NCBI RefSeq assembly: GCF_020532645.1
Contig: NZ_JAJAUZ010000032.1
Span: forward strand, 1 to 64,000
Origin: Streptomyces bambusae
GTDB lineage: Bacteria > Actinomycetota > Actinomycetes > Streptomycetales > Streptomycetaceae
Length of the DNA: 64,000 nt
Reading direction: 5' to 3'
The position numbers were made by a program, and so were the translations under genes. Of this stretch, positions 48,234 to 56,873 are shown piece by piece (the stretch's first letter is position 1; every line of letters begins with the position of its first letter). A model generated the notes under the pieces. That model did no database searches. It was given only the letters and a program-made list of their open reading frames with translations, and was not told where the DNA came from.

Positions 48234-49631
48234 ATGAGCCGTTCCGTTCAGGCACTTGCCTATGCGCGCCCGTCCGCCCTCACCGCCGGCACCGGCCGAC
48301 GTCTCCTCGGCCTGGAGACGGCCGGCGGGCTGACGCCCGCCGGTCCCGAAGCCCATCCGCAGTTCTTCGCAGGGTTCCTGAGTTCGCCTCAGGCAGCGGC
48401 CCGGGGCCTGCTCGCGGTCGCGGACGTCGCCGCCGCGCGCTACCACCAGCGGACCCTGCGGGCCTCACTCGACCCGGTGGTGACGGCCAACGGGGACCGG
48501 CTCCGTTTTGAATCGTTCTCGGGGTGCTGCGGGGTGTACGCGCGGCTCGACGTGCTGCCGGAGGGGCTCGACGGCGCCGACACGGGGCACGGCACCACCA
48601 ACGTGGACGTGAACAATCCGCTGCGGCAGGCCCTTTCGCGGCTGGCCGGCGACGAGCCGCTGCACCTGCGGGTCGGTCCCGACGAGCTGGCCGTCACCAC
48701 GCTGGAGGGGCCGGTCGTGGAGAAGAAGGTGCCGCTGCCCGACCGCTGGCTGCGCGGGTTCGCCGAATCGCAGGTGGCCACGGCCGGGTTCGACCTGCGG
48801 GCCGAGCTGTCCGCGGCCGAGGCGGTGCGCTTCCTGCGGGCGCTCCCCCGCACCCCCGGCACCGGCGCCCCGCTGTGGGTCGTACCGGCCGGCCGGACGC
48901 TGCGGCCGACCACCCGGCCCGTGGCCGGCGCCGTCTGCCTGCCCGGACCGGACCGGCTGGCCGCCTTCCAGCGGGTGCTGCGGCACGCCACCGGGCTGCG
49001 CGCGTACGGGCCGGCCGGCCACGACGGCGCCGCGACCGCCACCGCCTGGGAGGTCACGCTGCCCGGCATGCGGCTCACCCTGACCCTGTCCCCGGAGCCG
49101 GCCCGCGGCTTCTCCGGGGAGGGCGGCGTCCTGGAGGCCCTCGCCACCGACGAGGCCGCCGCCGATGCCGAACTGGTGTCCGTACTGCTGGCGTGGGAGC
49201 CGCGCGTCGACGTCGCCGACCTCGCGGACCAGAGCGGGCTGAGCGCAGCGCGGGTGCGGGCCGCCCTGGTCCGGCTGGGCACCGCGGGCCGGGTCGGCTA
49301 CGACGCCGCCGAGGCCGCGTACTTCCACCGCGAACTCCCCTACGACGCACGGCGGGCCGAGCGGCACAACCCGCGCCTCGTGGCGGCCCGGGCCCTGGTG
49401 GCCGACGGGGCCGTCGCCCTGCACGGCGACGGTACGGCCACCGTCCGGTCGGGTGAGCGCAGCTACCAGGTCCGCGAGCAGGCGGGCGGTGTGCTCGGCT
49501 GCACGTGCCTGTGGTGGGCCGACCACCGGGGCCGCCGCGGCCCCTGCAAGCACACCCTCGCCGTCCGTACCGCCCGGCGCGCGGCGCAGTCCGCCGCCGG
49601 TTCCCCCGCAACCTCCGGAGCAGCCCGATGA
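48234..49631 (+). CDS. SWIM zinc-finger protein
   Basis: A 465-residue protein. Most of it is an uncharacterised region; near residues 430-447 lies a SWIM finger (CTCLWWADHRGRRGPCKH, pattern C-x-C...C-x-H), which binds zinc and contacts DNA or protein. The frame ends with ATGA at 49628-49631, overlapping the DUF6493 gene start, so the two products are made together. This SWIM/DUF6493 pair is common in streptomycetes, often near MoxR ATPase and VWA genes, which are not seen here. The ATG at 48234 lacks a strong ribosome site. Confidence 0.85.
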   Translation: MSRSVQALAYARPSALTAGTGRRLLGLETAGGLTPAGPEAHPQFFAGFLSSPQAAARGLLAVADVAAARYHQRTLRASLDPVVTANGDRLRFESFSGCCGVYARLDVLPEGLDGADTGHGTTNVDVNNPLRQALSRLAGDEPLHLRVGPDELAVTTLEGPVVEKKVPLPDRWLRGFAESQVATAGFDLRAELSAAEAVRFLRALPRTPGTGAPLWVVPAGRTLRPTTRPVAGAVCLPGPDRLAAFQRVLRHATGLRAYGPAGHDGAATATAWEVTLPGMRLTLTLSPEPARGFSGEGGVLEALATDEAAADAELVSVLLAWEPRVDVADLADQSGLSAARVRAALVRLGTAGRVGYDAAEAAYFHRELPYDARRAERHNPRLVAARALVADGAVALHGDGTATVRSGERSYQVREQAGGVLGCTCLWWADHRGRRGPCKHTLAVRTARRAAQSAAGSPATSGAAR

Positions 49632-52303
49632 ACGCCCTTCTCGACGCCGTCCGCGCCGGCCGCCCCGACCTGGTCGGCGGCCTGCTCGACCCGCTTTCCG
49701 AGGCCGACCGGCGCGGCCTGCTGCCCGAACTGACGGCTCTGCGGCGGGAAGTCCGCGGCTGGGACTGGAGCCGCCGCTGGGACGAGGGGAACGTGCTGCG
49801 CGCCCTGCACCTCGCGGGGGCCGGCTGCCACACCGGTGCGGCGGCCGCCGCGGCCTGGATAGCCGCCCGTGAGCTGCGCGAGGGGCGGCAGGGCCCGGAC
49901 GCCGGGGCGCTGGCGGCGGTGCTGGCCGGCCGTGCGCCGGCGTGGCGGGCGGACGTCGCCCACCGGCTCGCCGGCCGGGCCACGACCGTCACAGAGGACT
50001 ACCCGCTGATCCGGGCCCTGCTCGCGGACACAGGTGCGCCCGTCCCGGCGAGCGACGGCTTCGTGCACGCCTGGGTCGGCGCCACTGCCACCGGCGACGG
50101 CGGGGCGCGCCGGCGGAGCCGGGACGCGGGCCGGCCCGGGCCGTTGCGGGTGGCGCTGCGCGAGGACCCGTGCGTGCGGGAACTCGTACTCCTGCTGTTC
50201 GAGACGGCCGAACCGGCGCCCGGGCTGGGCTGGTACGAGGATCCGGCGGCGCCCGGGCGCTGGCCGGCGGAGCTGGCGCGGCTGGCGGCAGAGGGCGTGG
50301 TGGAGCGCGGCCGGCTCGTGGACGGCAGTGTGGCCAGGCTGCTGCGCGGGGGCCGGGCCGGACAGCTGCGCTTCTACGCGGATCTGCTGGACGTCCTGGA
50401 GCTGACCGTGGACGAGCAGGCGGAGCGGACCTCCGACTGGATCGCGCTGGCCGCCGACGCGGAATCGCCGCTGGCGGGGCGGGCGCAGCGGATCCTGTCG
50501 GGGCTGTCCGAGGCGGGCAGGCTGCCGGCGGGGCGGCTGGCGGAGATGTCCTCGGCGGTGCTGTTCCGGCCGGAGAAGAAGCTCGTGCGCGCCCAGCTGG
50601 TGCTGCTGGGCAAGGCGCTGCGGCGGGGGCGGGACGACCGGTCCGTGCTGCTGCCGGCGGTCGCGGCGGCGTTCGGGCATGCGGATGCCGCGCTCCAGGA
50701 GCGGGCGCTGAAGCTGGTGGCGGCGCATCTGCGGCCCGAGGACGGGGCGTTGCGGGAGGAGCTGGCGTGCGAGGCGGAGCAGCTGGGGCCGGGGCTGCGG
50801 CGGGCGGCCTGCGAACTGCTGGGCGGGGACGTGCCTGTCGGGCCGGCGGACGGGTACGAGGAGACGCTGCCGGCACCGCCGGGGCACCGCCGGCTGGGCG
50901 TGGGCGGGTCGGTGGCGGAGACCGTCGAGCTGGTCGCCGCCCTGCTGCACTCCTCGTCGCCGGACGTCGTCGAGACGGAATCGGCGCTCGATCTGCTGGT
51001 GCGGCACGCCCATCGGGACCGGGCCGCGCTGGCGGCCGCGCTGCAGCCGGCGGTGGCCGACCGGTACTGGGCGCGGGAGGGCATGGGGCGGACGCACCCG
51101 GACCATCTGGCGGGGCTGGAGCTCGTCGCGGCCGCGGTGCTGGACCGGTTGGACGTGCGGGGCCTGCGGGCGGGCGGGAAGTCCTGGCCGGCGGGTTCCG
51201 GGCAGGACTGCGTCCACGAGGCGCTGGACCGGGTGGAGGGGGCCCGGGCGCACGAGGTGGCGCTGCGGATGCCGGCCGAGCCGCTGCCGTTCCTGCTGGC
51301 CACGCCGAGCTGGGACTCCGGGTCGCTGGAGCCGCTGGACCTCGTCGAGCGGCTGGCGGAGTACCGGCGGCTCGGGGTGCGCCCGGCTCCGGTCGACTTC
51401 GCGCAGGCGCTGCTGCGGCTCCGGCACGAGCCGGAGGCGGCTCCGGCGGCGGCCGGGCTCGGCACGCCGTGGGGCGATCGGCTGGCGCAGTGGCTCGGTG
51501 ACGGTGGCAGCAGCGCGGGTCCCGAGCGGCTCTTCCGCCGGGTCGAGCAGGCGGGTTCCACGGCCCGGTACGAGGGGGGATGGCGGCAGGAGACGGTGGG
51601 CCGGGTCGTCGTGGAGGCCGCGGAGCGCCCGGCGTTCCAGGCGTTGCCTCCGGTGTTCCACCGGCTGGGCCGCCCGTTCTCGACGCACACGGTGCGCTGC
51701 TGGCACTGGGTCGGCGGGCGCCGTCCGTACCACATGGTGCTGCCGGAGGACCGCGAGACGCAGGCGCTGTGGCTGCTGCCGGACCTGACCGCGGGTGCGA
51801 CGCTGGGGGAACGCCGGGCCGGGGCGGTGCTGTCCGCGCTGGCGGAACTGGGCGGGCCGGCGGGCCCGGTGCTGCACCTCGCGGTGGCGACCGGGCTGGG
51901 TGCCCGGCATGCGGAGGACCGGCTGGCGGCGGTCGACGCCCTGCTGGTCCTCGCGGCGCGCGGCGAGCTGGACGCCGTCCGGCTGGGCCGGGACCTGGCC
52001 GAGCTGCTGGAGCTCGGCACGGTGAAGCCGAACCGGCTGGCGGACGCGGCGCGGACGGCCGCCGCGACGGGCGCTTTCGCGACCACGTGGGCCGTCCTGT
52101 CCACCGCCCTCCCCGCCGTCCTGACCGCCGGCCCGCCCCGTGGCGCCGGCGACGTCCTGGCCGTCGCCGCCGACTGCGCGGAGCGCTGCGCGGCAGCCGG
52201 TCCGATGCCGGACGGGCTCGCCGCCGCTGCGGCCCGCAAGGGCACTTCGCAGCTGGTGACCCAGGCCCGCAGGCTGCGGGACGCGCTGGGCGCGGCCTGC
52301 TGA
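49628..52303 (+). CDS. DUF6493 family protein (891 aa)
   Basis: A large soluble, almost entirely helical protein of HEAT/ARM-like character (many LxxAL helices, e.g. LLPAVAAAFGHADAALQERA). It belongs to the group annotated DUF6493 in streptomycetes. A conserved central stretch includes WHWVGGRRPYHMVLPEDRET (about 700-720). It is translationally coupled to the SWIM protein, implying a complex. No catalytic motif is seen. The 3' end abuts the convergent regulator gene by 27 bp. Confidence 0.78.
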   Translation: MNALLDAVRAGRPDLVGGLLDPLSEADRRGLLPELTALRREVRGWDWSRRWDEGNVLRALHLAGAGCHTGAAAAAAWIAARELREGRQGPDAGALAAVLAGRAPAWRADVAHRLAGRATTVTEDYPLIRALLADTGAPVPASDGFVHAWVGATATGDGGARRRSRDAGRPGPLRVALREDPCVRELVLLLFETAEPAPGLGWYEDPAAPGRWPAELARLAAEGVVERGRLVDGSVARLLRGGRAGQLRFYADLLDVLELTVDEQAERTSDWIALAADAESPLAGRAQRILSGLSEAGRLPAGRLAEMSSAVLFRPEKKLVRAQLVLLGKALRRGRDDRSVLLPAVAAAFGHADAALQERALKLVAAHLRPEDGALREELACEAEQLGPGLRRAACELLGGDVPVGPADGYEETLPAPPGHRRLGVGGSVAETVELVAALLHSSSPDVVETESALDLLVRHAHRDRAALAAALQPAVADRYWAREGMGRTHPDHLAGLELVAAAVLDRLDVRGLRAGGKSWPAGSGQDCVHEALDRVEGARAHEVALRMPAEPLPFLLATPSWDSGSLEPLDLVERLAEYRRLGVRPAPVDFAQALLRLRHEPEAAPAAAGLGTPWGDRLAQWLGDGGSSAGPERLFRRVEQAGSTARYEGGWRQETVGRVVVEAAERPAFQALPPVFHRLGRPFSTHTVRCWHWVGGRRPYHMVLPEDRETQALWLLPDLTAGATLGERRAGAVLSALAELGGPAGPVLHLAVATGLGARHAEDRLAAVDALLVLAARGELDAVRLGRDLAELLELGTVKPNRLADAARTAAATGAFATTWAVLSTALPAVLTAGPPRGAGDVLAVAADCAERCAAAGPMPDGLAAAAARKGTSQLVTQARRLRDALGAAC

Positions 52304-52330
52304 CGGGGCGCCGGCGGCCGGCGCTGCGGG

Positions 52331-52900
52331 TCAGCCGCCGGCGGTGACGAGGAGGGTGCGGGCCGGTTCGTCGCCGAAGAGGCGGCAGCGGTGCGGGAGG
52401 TCGCCGCGGTGGTGGGCGCTCCGGCCTGCGGTCAGGGTCAGCGGTTCCTCGCCCTCCACTTCCAGCACGACGGCGCCGGACAGCACGTAGAGGAAGTCCT
52501 CGCCCGGGTGCCGGAACCAGCCGCGCTCGCCGAGTCCGGGCTCGAAGTGGTGCTCGTAGGCCTCCATCAGTGCGCTGCTGCCCCCCGGGATGAGGACCCG
52601 GGCGATCTGCCCGGCGGCCTCGCTGACGCGGATGACCTGGGGGTCGCGCTCGTGGCTGACGGTGCCGGGCTCGCCGGGGGCGCGCAGGAAGGTGCCGGGC
52701 GCCACGTCCAGGGCTTCGGCGATCCGGTAGATGGAGGTGAGGCTGGGCGTGGCCAGGCCGCGTTCGAGCTGGCTGAGGAAGGGCTGGGACAGGCCGGAGC
52801 GGGTGGCGAGCGCGGCCATGGTGACCCCGCGCTGCTTGCGGCAGGCGCGGATCACCCGGCCGACCTCGATCGCTTCGGGGGTGGGTTCGGGGCGCGTCAC
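52331..52900 (-). CDS. XRE-family regulator with C-terminal cupin
   Basis: A 189-residue transcription factor. An N-terminal HTH (about 10-65, MAALATRSGLSQPFLSQLER) is fused to a cupin (about 110-185, PGEDFLYVLSGAVVLEVEGEE) that binds an effector. Members of this class often regulate amine, amino-acid or sulfur compound use. It diverges from the sulfonate-type transporter operon, and the intergenic region holds several dyads, so it is the likely local regulator. Start is GTG with no clear ribosome site. Confidence 0.9.
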   Translation of the reverse strand: MTRPEPTPEAIEVGRVIRACRKQRGVTMAALATRSGLSQPFLSQLERGLATPSLTSIYRIAEALDVAPGTFLRAPGEPGTVSHERDPQVIRVSEAAGQIARVLIPGGSSALMEAYEHHFEPGLGERGWFRHPGEDFLYVLSGAVVLEVEGEEPLTLTAGRSAHHRGDLPHRCRLFGDEPARTLLVTAGG

Positions 52901-52972
52901 GATCGTGAACGTACCTCATGGGACACGGGGGTCCGGGGCTGCCGGGAAGGTCTGGCGGCGCTCTGGTGGAAC

Positions 52973-53040
52973 GTTTCGTACTGCTGAAACAGCCCGTTCA
53001 TAGACCTCGTCAATTATTGACCTCACTTATCCGTATGTGA
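52973..53040. promoter_or_regulatory. Cluster of dyads upstream of the transporter operon
   Basis: GTTTC/GAAAC (52973-52990), a perfect 13-bp palindrome of 6-bp arms around one T (53009-53021, GTCAAT-T-ATTGAC) and TCAC/GTGA (53023-53040) lie just before the permease gene. They are probable binding sites for the divergent XRE-cupin regulator. Confidence 0.55.
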
Positions 53041-53049
53041 GGAGGCCCC

Positions 53050-53832
53050 GTGCACGCCACCCCAACCCCACCGGGTCCCGCGGCCCTCGGCCGCCTCGGG
53101 CCCGCCCTGGCCGCAGCCGGGGCCGCACTCGGACTCTGGTACGCCCTGGCCCGCTCGGGTGCGGTGGCCCCGGGGCTGCTGCCCACACCCGGCCAGACCG
53201 TGGCGGCCCTGGCCGACGGCGCCCGGGACGGCACCCTGGCCGGTGACCTCGCGGCCAGTCTGGCCCGCGCCGGGCAGGGCTTCGCGCTGGGAGCCCTGCT
53301 CGGCTCCGCGCTGGGCTTCGCCACCGGCCACCTGCCGTGGCTCTCGGCGGCGGTCACCCCCCTGGTCTCGTTCCTGCGGCCGATCCCGGCCATCGCCCTG
53401 GTGCCGCTGGCCACCGCCTGGTTCGGGATCGGCGAGACCGCGAAGCGGCTGCTGATCGCCTACGCCGTGCTGCTCGCGGTGTGGCTGTACGTGCACGACG
53501 GGGTGTCACGGGTTCCGGTGACGCACCTGCGGGCCGCGCGGAGCCTCGGGGCCCCGCTGCACCGGAGGTTCGCCGAGGTGCTGCTGCCCGCGGCCGCGCC
53601 GGCGCTGCTGGCGGCGCTGCGGTACGGGGCGTCGGTGGCCCTGCTGGCACTGGTGGCCGCGGAACTCGGCGGTGCGGAGGCCGGGTTGGCGTACCGGCTG
53701 CAGGTGGACGGGCAGTTCCTCCGGGTGGACCGGATGTTCGCCGGGCTGCTGGTCCTGGGCGTCCTCGGGGTGGCCGTGGACCTGCTGCTGGCCGCGGCCG
53801 GCCGCCGGTTCGCGCACTGGGGGCCGTCGTGA
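53050..53832 (+). CDS. ABC transporter permease (sulfonate/taurine/nitrate type)
   Basis: A 260-residue inner-membrane protein with about six helices and the binding-protein-dependent transport signature around LRAARSLGAPLHRRFAEVLLP (about 158-178). It belongs to the SsuC/TauC/NrtB group. GAGGAGG precedes the GTG start. Its stop overlaps the ATPase gene start (GTGA). An arylsulfotransferase gene at the end of the operon favours organosulfur compounds as substrate. Confidence 0.9.
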   Translation: MHATPTPPGPAALGRLGPALAAAGAALGLWYALARSGAVAPGLLPTPGQTVAALADGARDGTLAGDLAASLARAGQGFALGALLGSALGFATGHLPWLSAAVTPLVSFLRPIPAIALVPLATAWFGIGETAKRLLIAYAVLLAVWLYVHDGVSRVPVTHLRAARSLGAPLHRRFAEVLLPAAAPALLAALRYGASVALLALVAAELGGAEAGLAYRLQVDGQFLRVDRMFAGLLVLGVLGVAVDLLLAAAGRRFAHWGPS

Positions 53833-54563
53833 GCCGCCCGGTGCGCATCGAAGGCCTGGCGGTCGGCTACGGCGGATCCCGGCGGCGGCCTGCCGCACCG
53901 GTGCTGGAGCGCACGGACCTGGACCTGCCAGCAGGTTCGTTCACGGCCCTGCTGGGGCCGAGCGGCTGCGGCAAGTCGACCGTGCTGGGTGCGGTCGCGG
54001 GCTTCGTCCGGCCGACGGCGGGGCGGATCACGGTCGCGGGCGTCCCCGTGACGGGGCCGGGTCCGGACCGCGGGCTGGTGTTCCAGCAGTACGCGCTGTT
54101 CCCGTGGCGCACGGCCCGCGGCAACGTCGAGTTCGCCCTCAAGCGCCTCGGGCTGCGCCGGGCAGAGCGGCGGACCCGCGCGCTGGCCGCACTGGCCGAG
54201 GTCGGCCTGGCCGAGGGGGCGGAGAAGTATCCCGCGCAGCTGTCCGGCGGCATGCAGCAGCGGGTGGCGCTGGCCCGGGCACTCGCCGCGGAGCCCGACG
54301 TCCTGCTGCTGGACGAGCCGTTCGGTGCGCTGGACGCACTGACCCGGTCCCGCATGCAGGAGTTGCTGCGCGGTCTGTGGCAACGGACCGGGCTGACCGT
54401 GCTGTTCGTCACCCACGACATCGACGAGGCCCTGGCGCTCGCCGAACGGGTCGTGGTGCTCGGCGGCTCGCCCGGGCGGGTGCTGGCCGACCATGCGGTG
54501 CCGCCCGGGCCGCCGGATCCCGGCCTGCGGGAACTGGTCGCCGCCCACCTCGCCGCCGGCTGA
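53829..54563 (+). CDS. ABC transporter ATPase (SsuB/TauB type)
   Basis: A 244-residue ATPase energising import. Walker A GPSGCGKS (43-50), Q-loop QQYALFPWRT, signature LSGGMQQRVALARAL, Walker B LLLDEPFGALD and switch THDIDEAL are all intact. The FPWRT and DIDEAL elements are typical of sulfonate, taurine and nitrate importers. It is coupled to the permease gene by a GTGA overlap. Confidence 0.92.
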   Translation: MSRPVRIEGLAVGYGGSRRRPAAPVLERTDLDLPAGSFTALLGPSGCGKSTVLGAVAGFVRPTAGRITVAGVPVTGPGPDRGLVFQQYALFPWRTARGNVEFALKRLGLRRAERRTRALAALAEVGLAEGAEKYPAQLSGGMQQRVALARALAAEPDVLLLDEPFGALDALTRSRMQELLRGLWQRTGLTVLFVTHDIDEALALAERVVVLGGSPGRVLADHAVPPGPPDPGLRELVAAHLAAG

Positions 54564-54658
54564 CCCGGCGCCCGTCCCCGCTCCGACCCTCCCCCGCTCC
54601 GCGCCTTCCCTGCTCGGCGCCCCTCCCTCTTCGTGTTCCCTCCTCCGAAAGGTTCCGT

Positions 54659-55675
54659 GTGTCCAGATTCCGTATCCCGGCCGCCACCCTGATCGGCGTC
54701 GTCGCCGTCCTGACCGCCGTCACGTCCGGCTGCTCCGCCGGTACCACAGGTGCCGCCTCCGAGGCGGATGCCGCCGGCCGTACCGCCGTCACCCTCGCCG
54801 GCAGCGACCACCTCGGCGGGGCACCCGTACACATCGCGCAGGCGCGGAAGTTGTGGGCGGCCGAGAGGGTCGATGCCCGGATCGTCATGCTGTCCACCGG
54901 GCGGGACGCGCTCAACGCGGTGCTGGGAGGTCAGGCCCAGCTGGGTGTGGTGGGCGACCTGCCCGCCGTCACCGCCGCGCTCGGTGGCCGTGACGTGCGG
55001 ATCGTCGCCGAGCTGTCGAGGTTCTCCGACTGGCGGCTGCTGACCCGCTCCGACCGTGCGATCACCGGCTTCCCCGCGCTGAAGGGCCGCCGGGTCGGCG
55101 TGCCGCAGGGCACCAACGTGGAGTACGCGCTGTCACGGATGCTCGGCTCGGCCGGGCTCACGGCGGCCGACGTCACGGTGGTCAACCTCGCCCCGAACCA
55201 GGTTCCCCCGGCGCTCGCCCGCGGCGACATCGACGCCGGCGTGACCTTCCCCGGCTTCTACGACGCGGCCCGCACCGCCTTGGGCGGGCGCTACGCCGAG
55301 GTCCGGTTCACCGGGTACACGGCGCGGACGCTGCTGGTCGCCGGCCCGACCGCCCGGGACACGGCCACCACGGCGGTGCTGCGCACCCTGGTCCGGGCCG
55401 GGCGCGCACAGGCCGCCGACCCGGCACGGGCGCAACGCGACGTGGTGGCGCAGTCCAACGGCGCCGTCCAGTCGGCCTACGCAGCCGCCTTCCAGCCCAA
55501 GTACGCGTACGGCACGACCCTTTCGGCCGGGCTGCTGGACCAGCTGGCGGCCGAGGCCGCCTGGGCCAAGTCCACGCAGGGGCTGCCCGGCCCGGCCGAC
55601 CGGCGGGCGCTGCGGGCCCGTGTGCACCCGGCGCCGCTCACGTCCGTCGACCCGGCAGCCGTCACGCTCCCCTGA
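54659..55675 (+). CDS. ABC transporter substrate-binding lipoprotein (SsuA/TauA-like)
   Basis: A 338-residue exported binding protein. The signal peptide ends VTSGC, an acceptable though not ideal lipobox, so it is probably lipid-anchored. The NMT1/SsuA-type fold shows GSDHLGGAPVHIAQARKLW, NAVLGGQAQLGVVGDLPAV and GVPQGTNVEYAL. The ligand is probably an alkane- or arylsulfonate or sulfate ester. GAAAGG precedes the GTG start. It is third in the operon, 95 bp after the ATPase gene. Confidence 0.88.
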   Translation: MSRFRIPAATLIGVVAVLTAVTSGCSAGTTGAASEADAAGRTAVTLAGSDHLGGAPVHIAQARKLWAAERVDARIVMLSTGRDALNAVLGGQAQLGVVGDLPAVTAALGGRDVRIVAELSRFSDWRLLTRSDRAITGFPALKGRRVGVPQGTNVEYALSRMLGSAGLTAADVTVVNLAPNQVPPALARGDIDAGVTFPGFYDAARTALGGRYAEVRFTGYTARTLLVAGPTARDTATTAVLRTLVRAGRAQAADPARAQRDVVAQSNGAVQSAYAAAFQPKYAYGTTLSAGLLDQLAAEAAWAKSTQGLPGPADRRALRARVHPAPLTSVDPAAVTLP

Positions 55676-55729
55676 CCGGGGCCTCCCCACTTCCCCCTTT
55701 CCTTCAACTCACCGACAGGAGCCCTCCCC

Positions 55730-56848
55730 ATGACCGTCGACCAGAACACCCTGCGCCGCCGCGGACTCGGGCTGCGCGCCCACGACCCCGAGCGCAGCCA
55801 CGGCGGCTACACCCTCTACACCCCGATCGCCGGCCCGGGCGAAGTCCGGCTCGTCGACATCGAGGGGGCGGTCGTCCACACCTGGACCTCGCCCCACCCG
55901 CCGGGCCGGCACGGCCGGCTGCTGCCGAACGGAAACCTCTTCTACCAGGGCAAGGACACCTCCGGCCCGTCCCTCTTCCCCATCTGGGACGTCTACCACG
56001 GCGGCATCCTCCAGGAGATCGCCCCCGACGGCACGGTCGTCCGCGAGGTCCGTCACCCGTTCCACCACCACGACGCGTCGGTCCTGGCCAACGGGAACCT
56101 CGCCGTGCTCGCGGTGGAGCCGCTCGATCCGGCGGACGCGGCCCGGATCCGGGGCGGGATCCCCGGCTCGGAGGCGCCCGGCGGGGTGGTCTACGGGGAC
56201 GTCGTGTACGAGCTCACGTGGAGCGGCGAAGTGGTCTGGCGGTGGGCGGCGATCGAGCACCTGGATCCCGCGCAGGTGCCGCTCGACCCGCATTTCGCCC
56301 GCGAGCACTGGCCGATGGCGAACACGGTCAACGAACTCGCCGACGGCGGGCTCGTCGTGGGCTTCCGCAGTGCGTCCACCACCGTGGCCGTGGACCGCGG
56401 CAACGGGTCGGTGCGCTGGCGGATCGGGCCGGACGTGCTGGCACAGCAGCACTACCCGCACGAGCTGCCCGGCGGCACGGTCCTGGTCTTCGACAACGGC
56501 ACCTACCGGGACACCACCTCGGTCCCGTACTCGCGGGTCCTGGAACTCGACCCGCGCACCGGCGAGGAGCTGTGGGCGTACGAGGACAACCCGCCGCAGA
56601 ACTTTTACAGCCCGTACATGTCGAGCGCCCAGCGGCTGCCGAACGGCAACACGTTCATCGCCGAGGGCTCGTTCGGGCGGCTCTTCGAGGTGACCCCGGA
56701 CGGAGACGTGGTGTGGGAGTTCGTGGTGCCGGAGTTCGGGGCGTTCGGCGCGGGCGTGGGGCTGGAGTCCTCGCGCGGGGCCCAGAACGCGGTGTTCCGC
56801 GCGTACCGGTACGCGGCCGGGGAGATTCCCTGGCTCACGGGTTCCTGA
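55730..56848 (+). CDS. Arylsulfotransferase (ASST) family protein
   Basis: A 372-residue beta-propeller of the ASST family, without signal peptide and so apparently cytoplasmic. It shows repeated blade motifs (GRLLPNGNLFYQG, ASVLANGNLAVLA, AQRLPNGNTFIAEGSFG) and family histidines in HPFHHHDASV (about 108-117) and REHW. PAPS-independent ASSTs move sulfate between phenolic compounds. The position behind a sulfonate-type importer suggests metabolism of the imported organosulfur compound. The ATG has CAGGAG upstream. Confidence 0.88.
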   Translation: MTVDQNTLRRRGLGLRAHDPERSHGGYTLYTPIAGPGEVRLVDIEGAVVHTWTSPHPPGRHGRLLPNGNLFYQGKDTSGPSLFPIWDVYHGGILQEIAPDGTVVREVRHPFHHHDASVLANGNLAVLAVEPLDPADAARIRGGIPGSEAPGGVVYGDVVYELTWSGEVVWRWAAIEHLDPAQVPLDPHFAREHWPMANTVNELADGGLVVGFRSASTTVAVDRGNGSVRWRIGPDVLAQQHYPHELPGGTVLVFDNGTYRDTTSVPYSRVLELDPRTGEELWAYEDNPPQNFYSPYMSSAQRLPNGNTFIAEGSFGRLFEVTPDGDVVWEFVVPEFGAFGAGVGLESSRGAQNAVFRAYRYAAGEIPWLTGS

Positions 56849-56873
56849 CGGCGGGGTGCGGGGGCCCGGGTGG

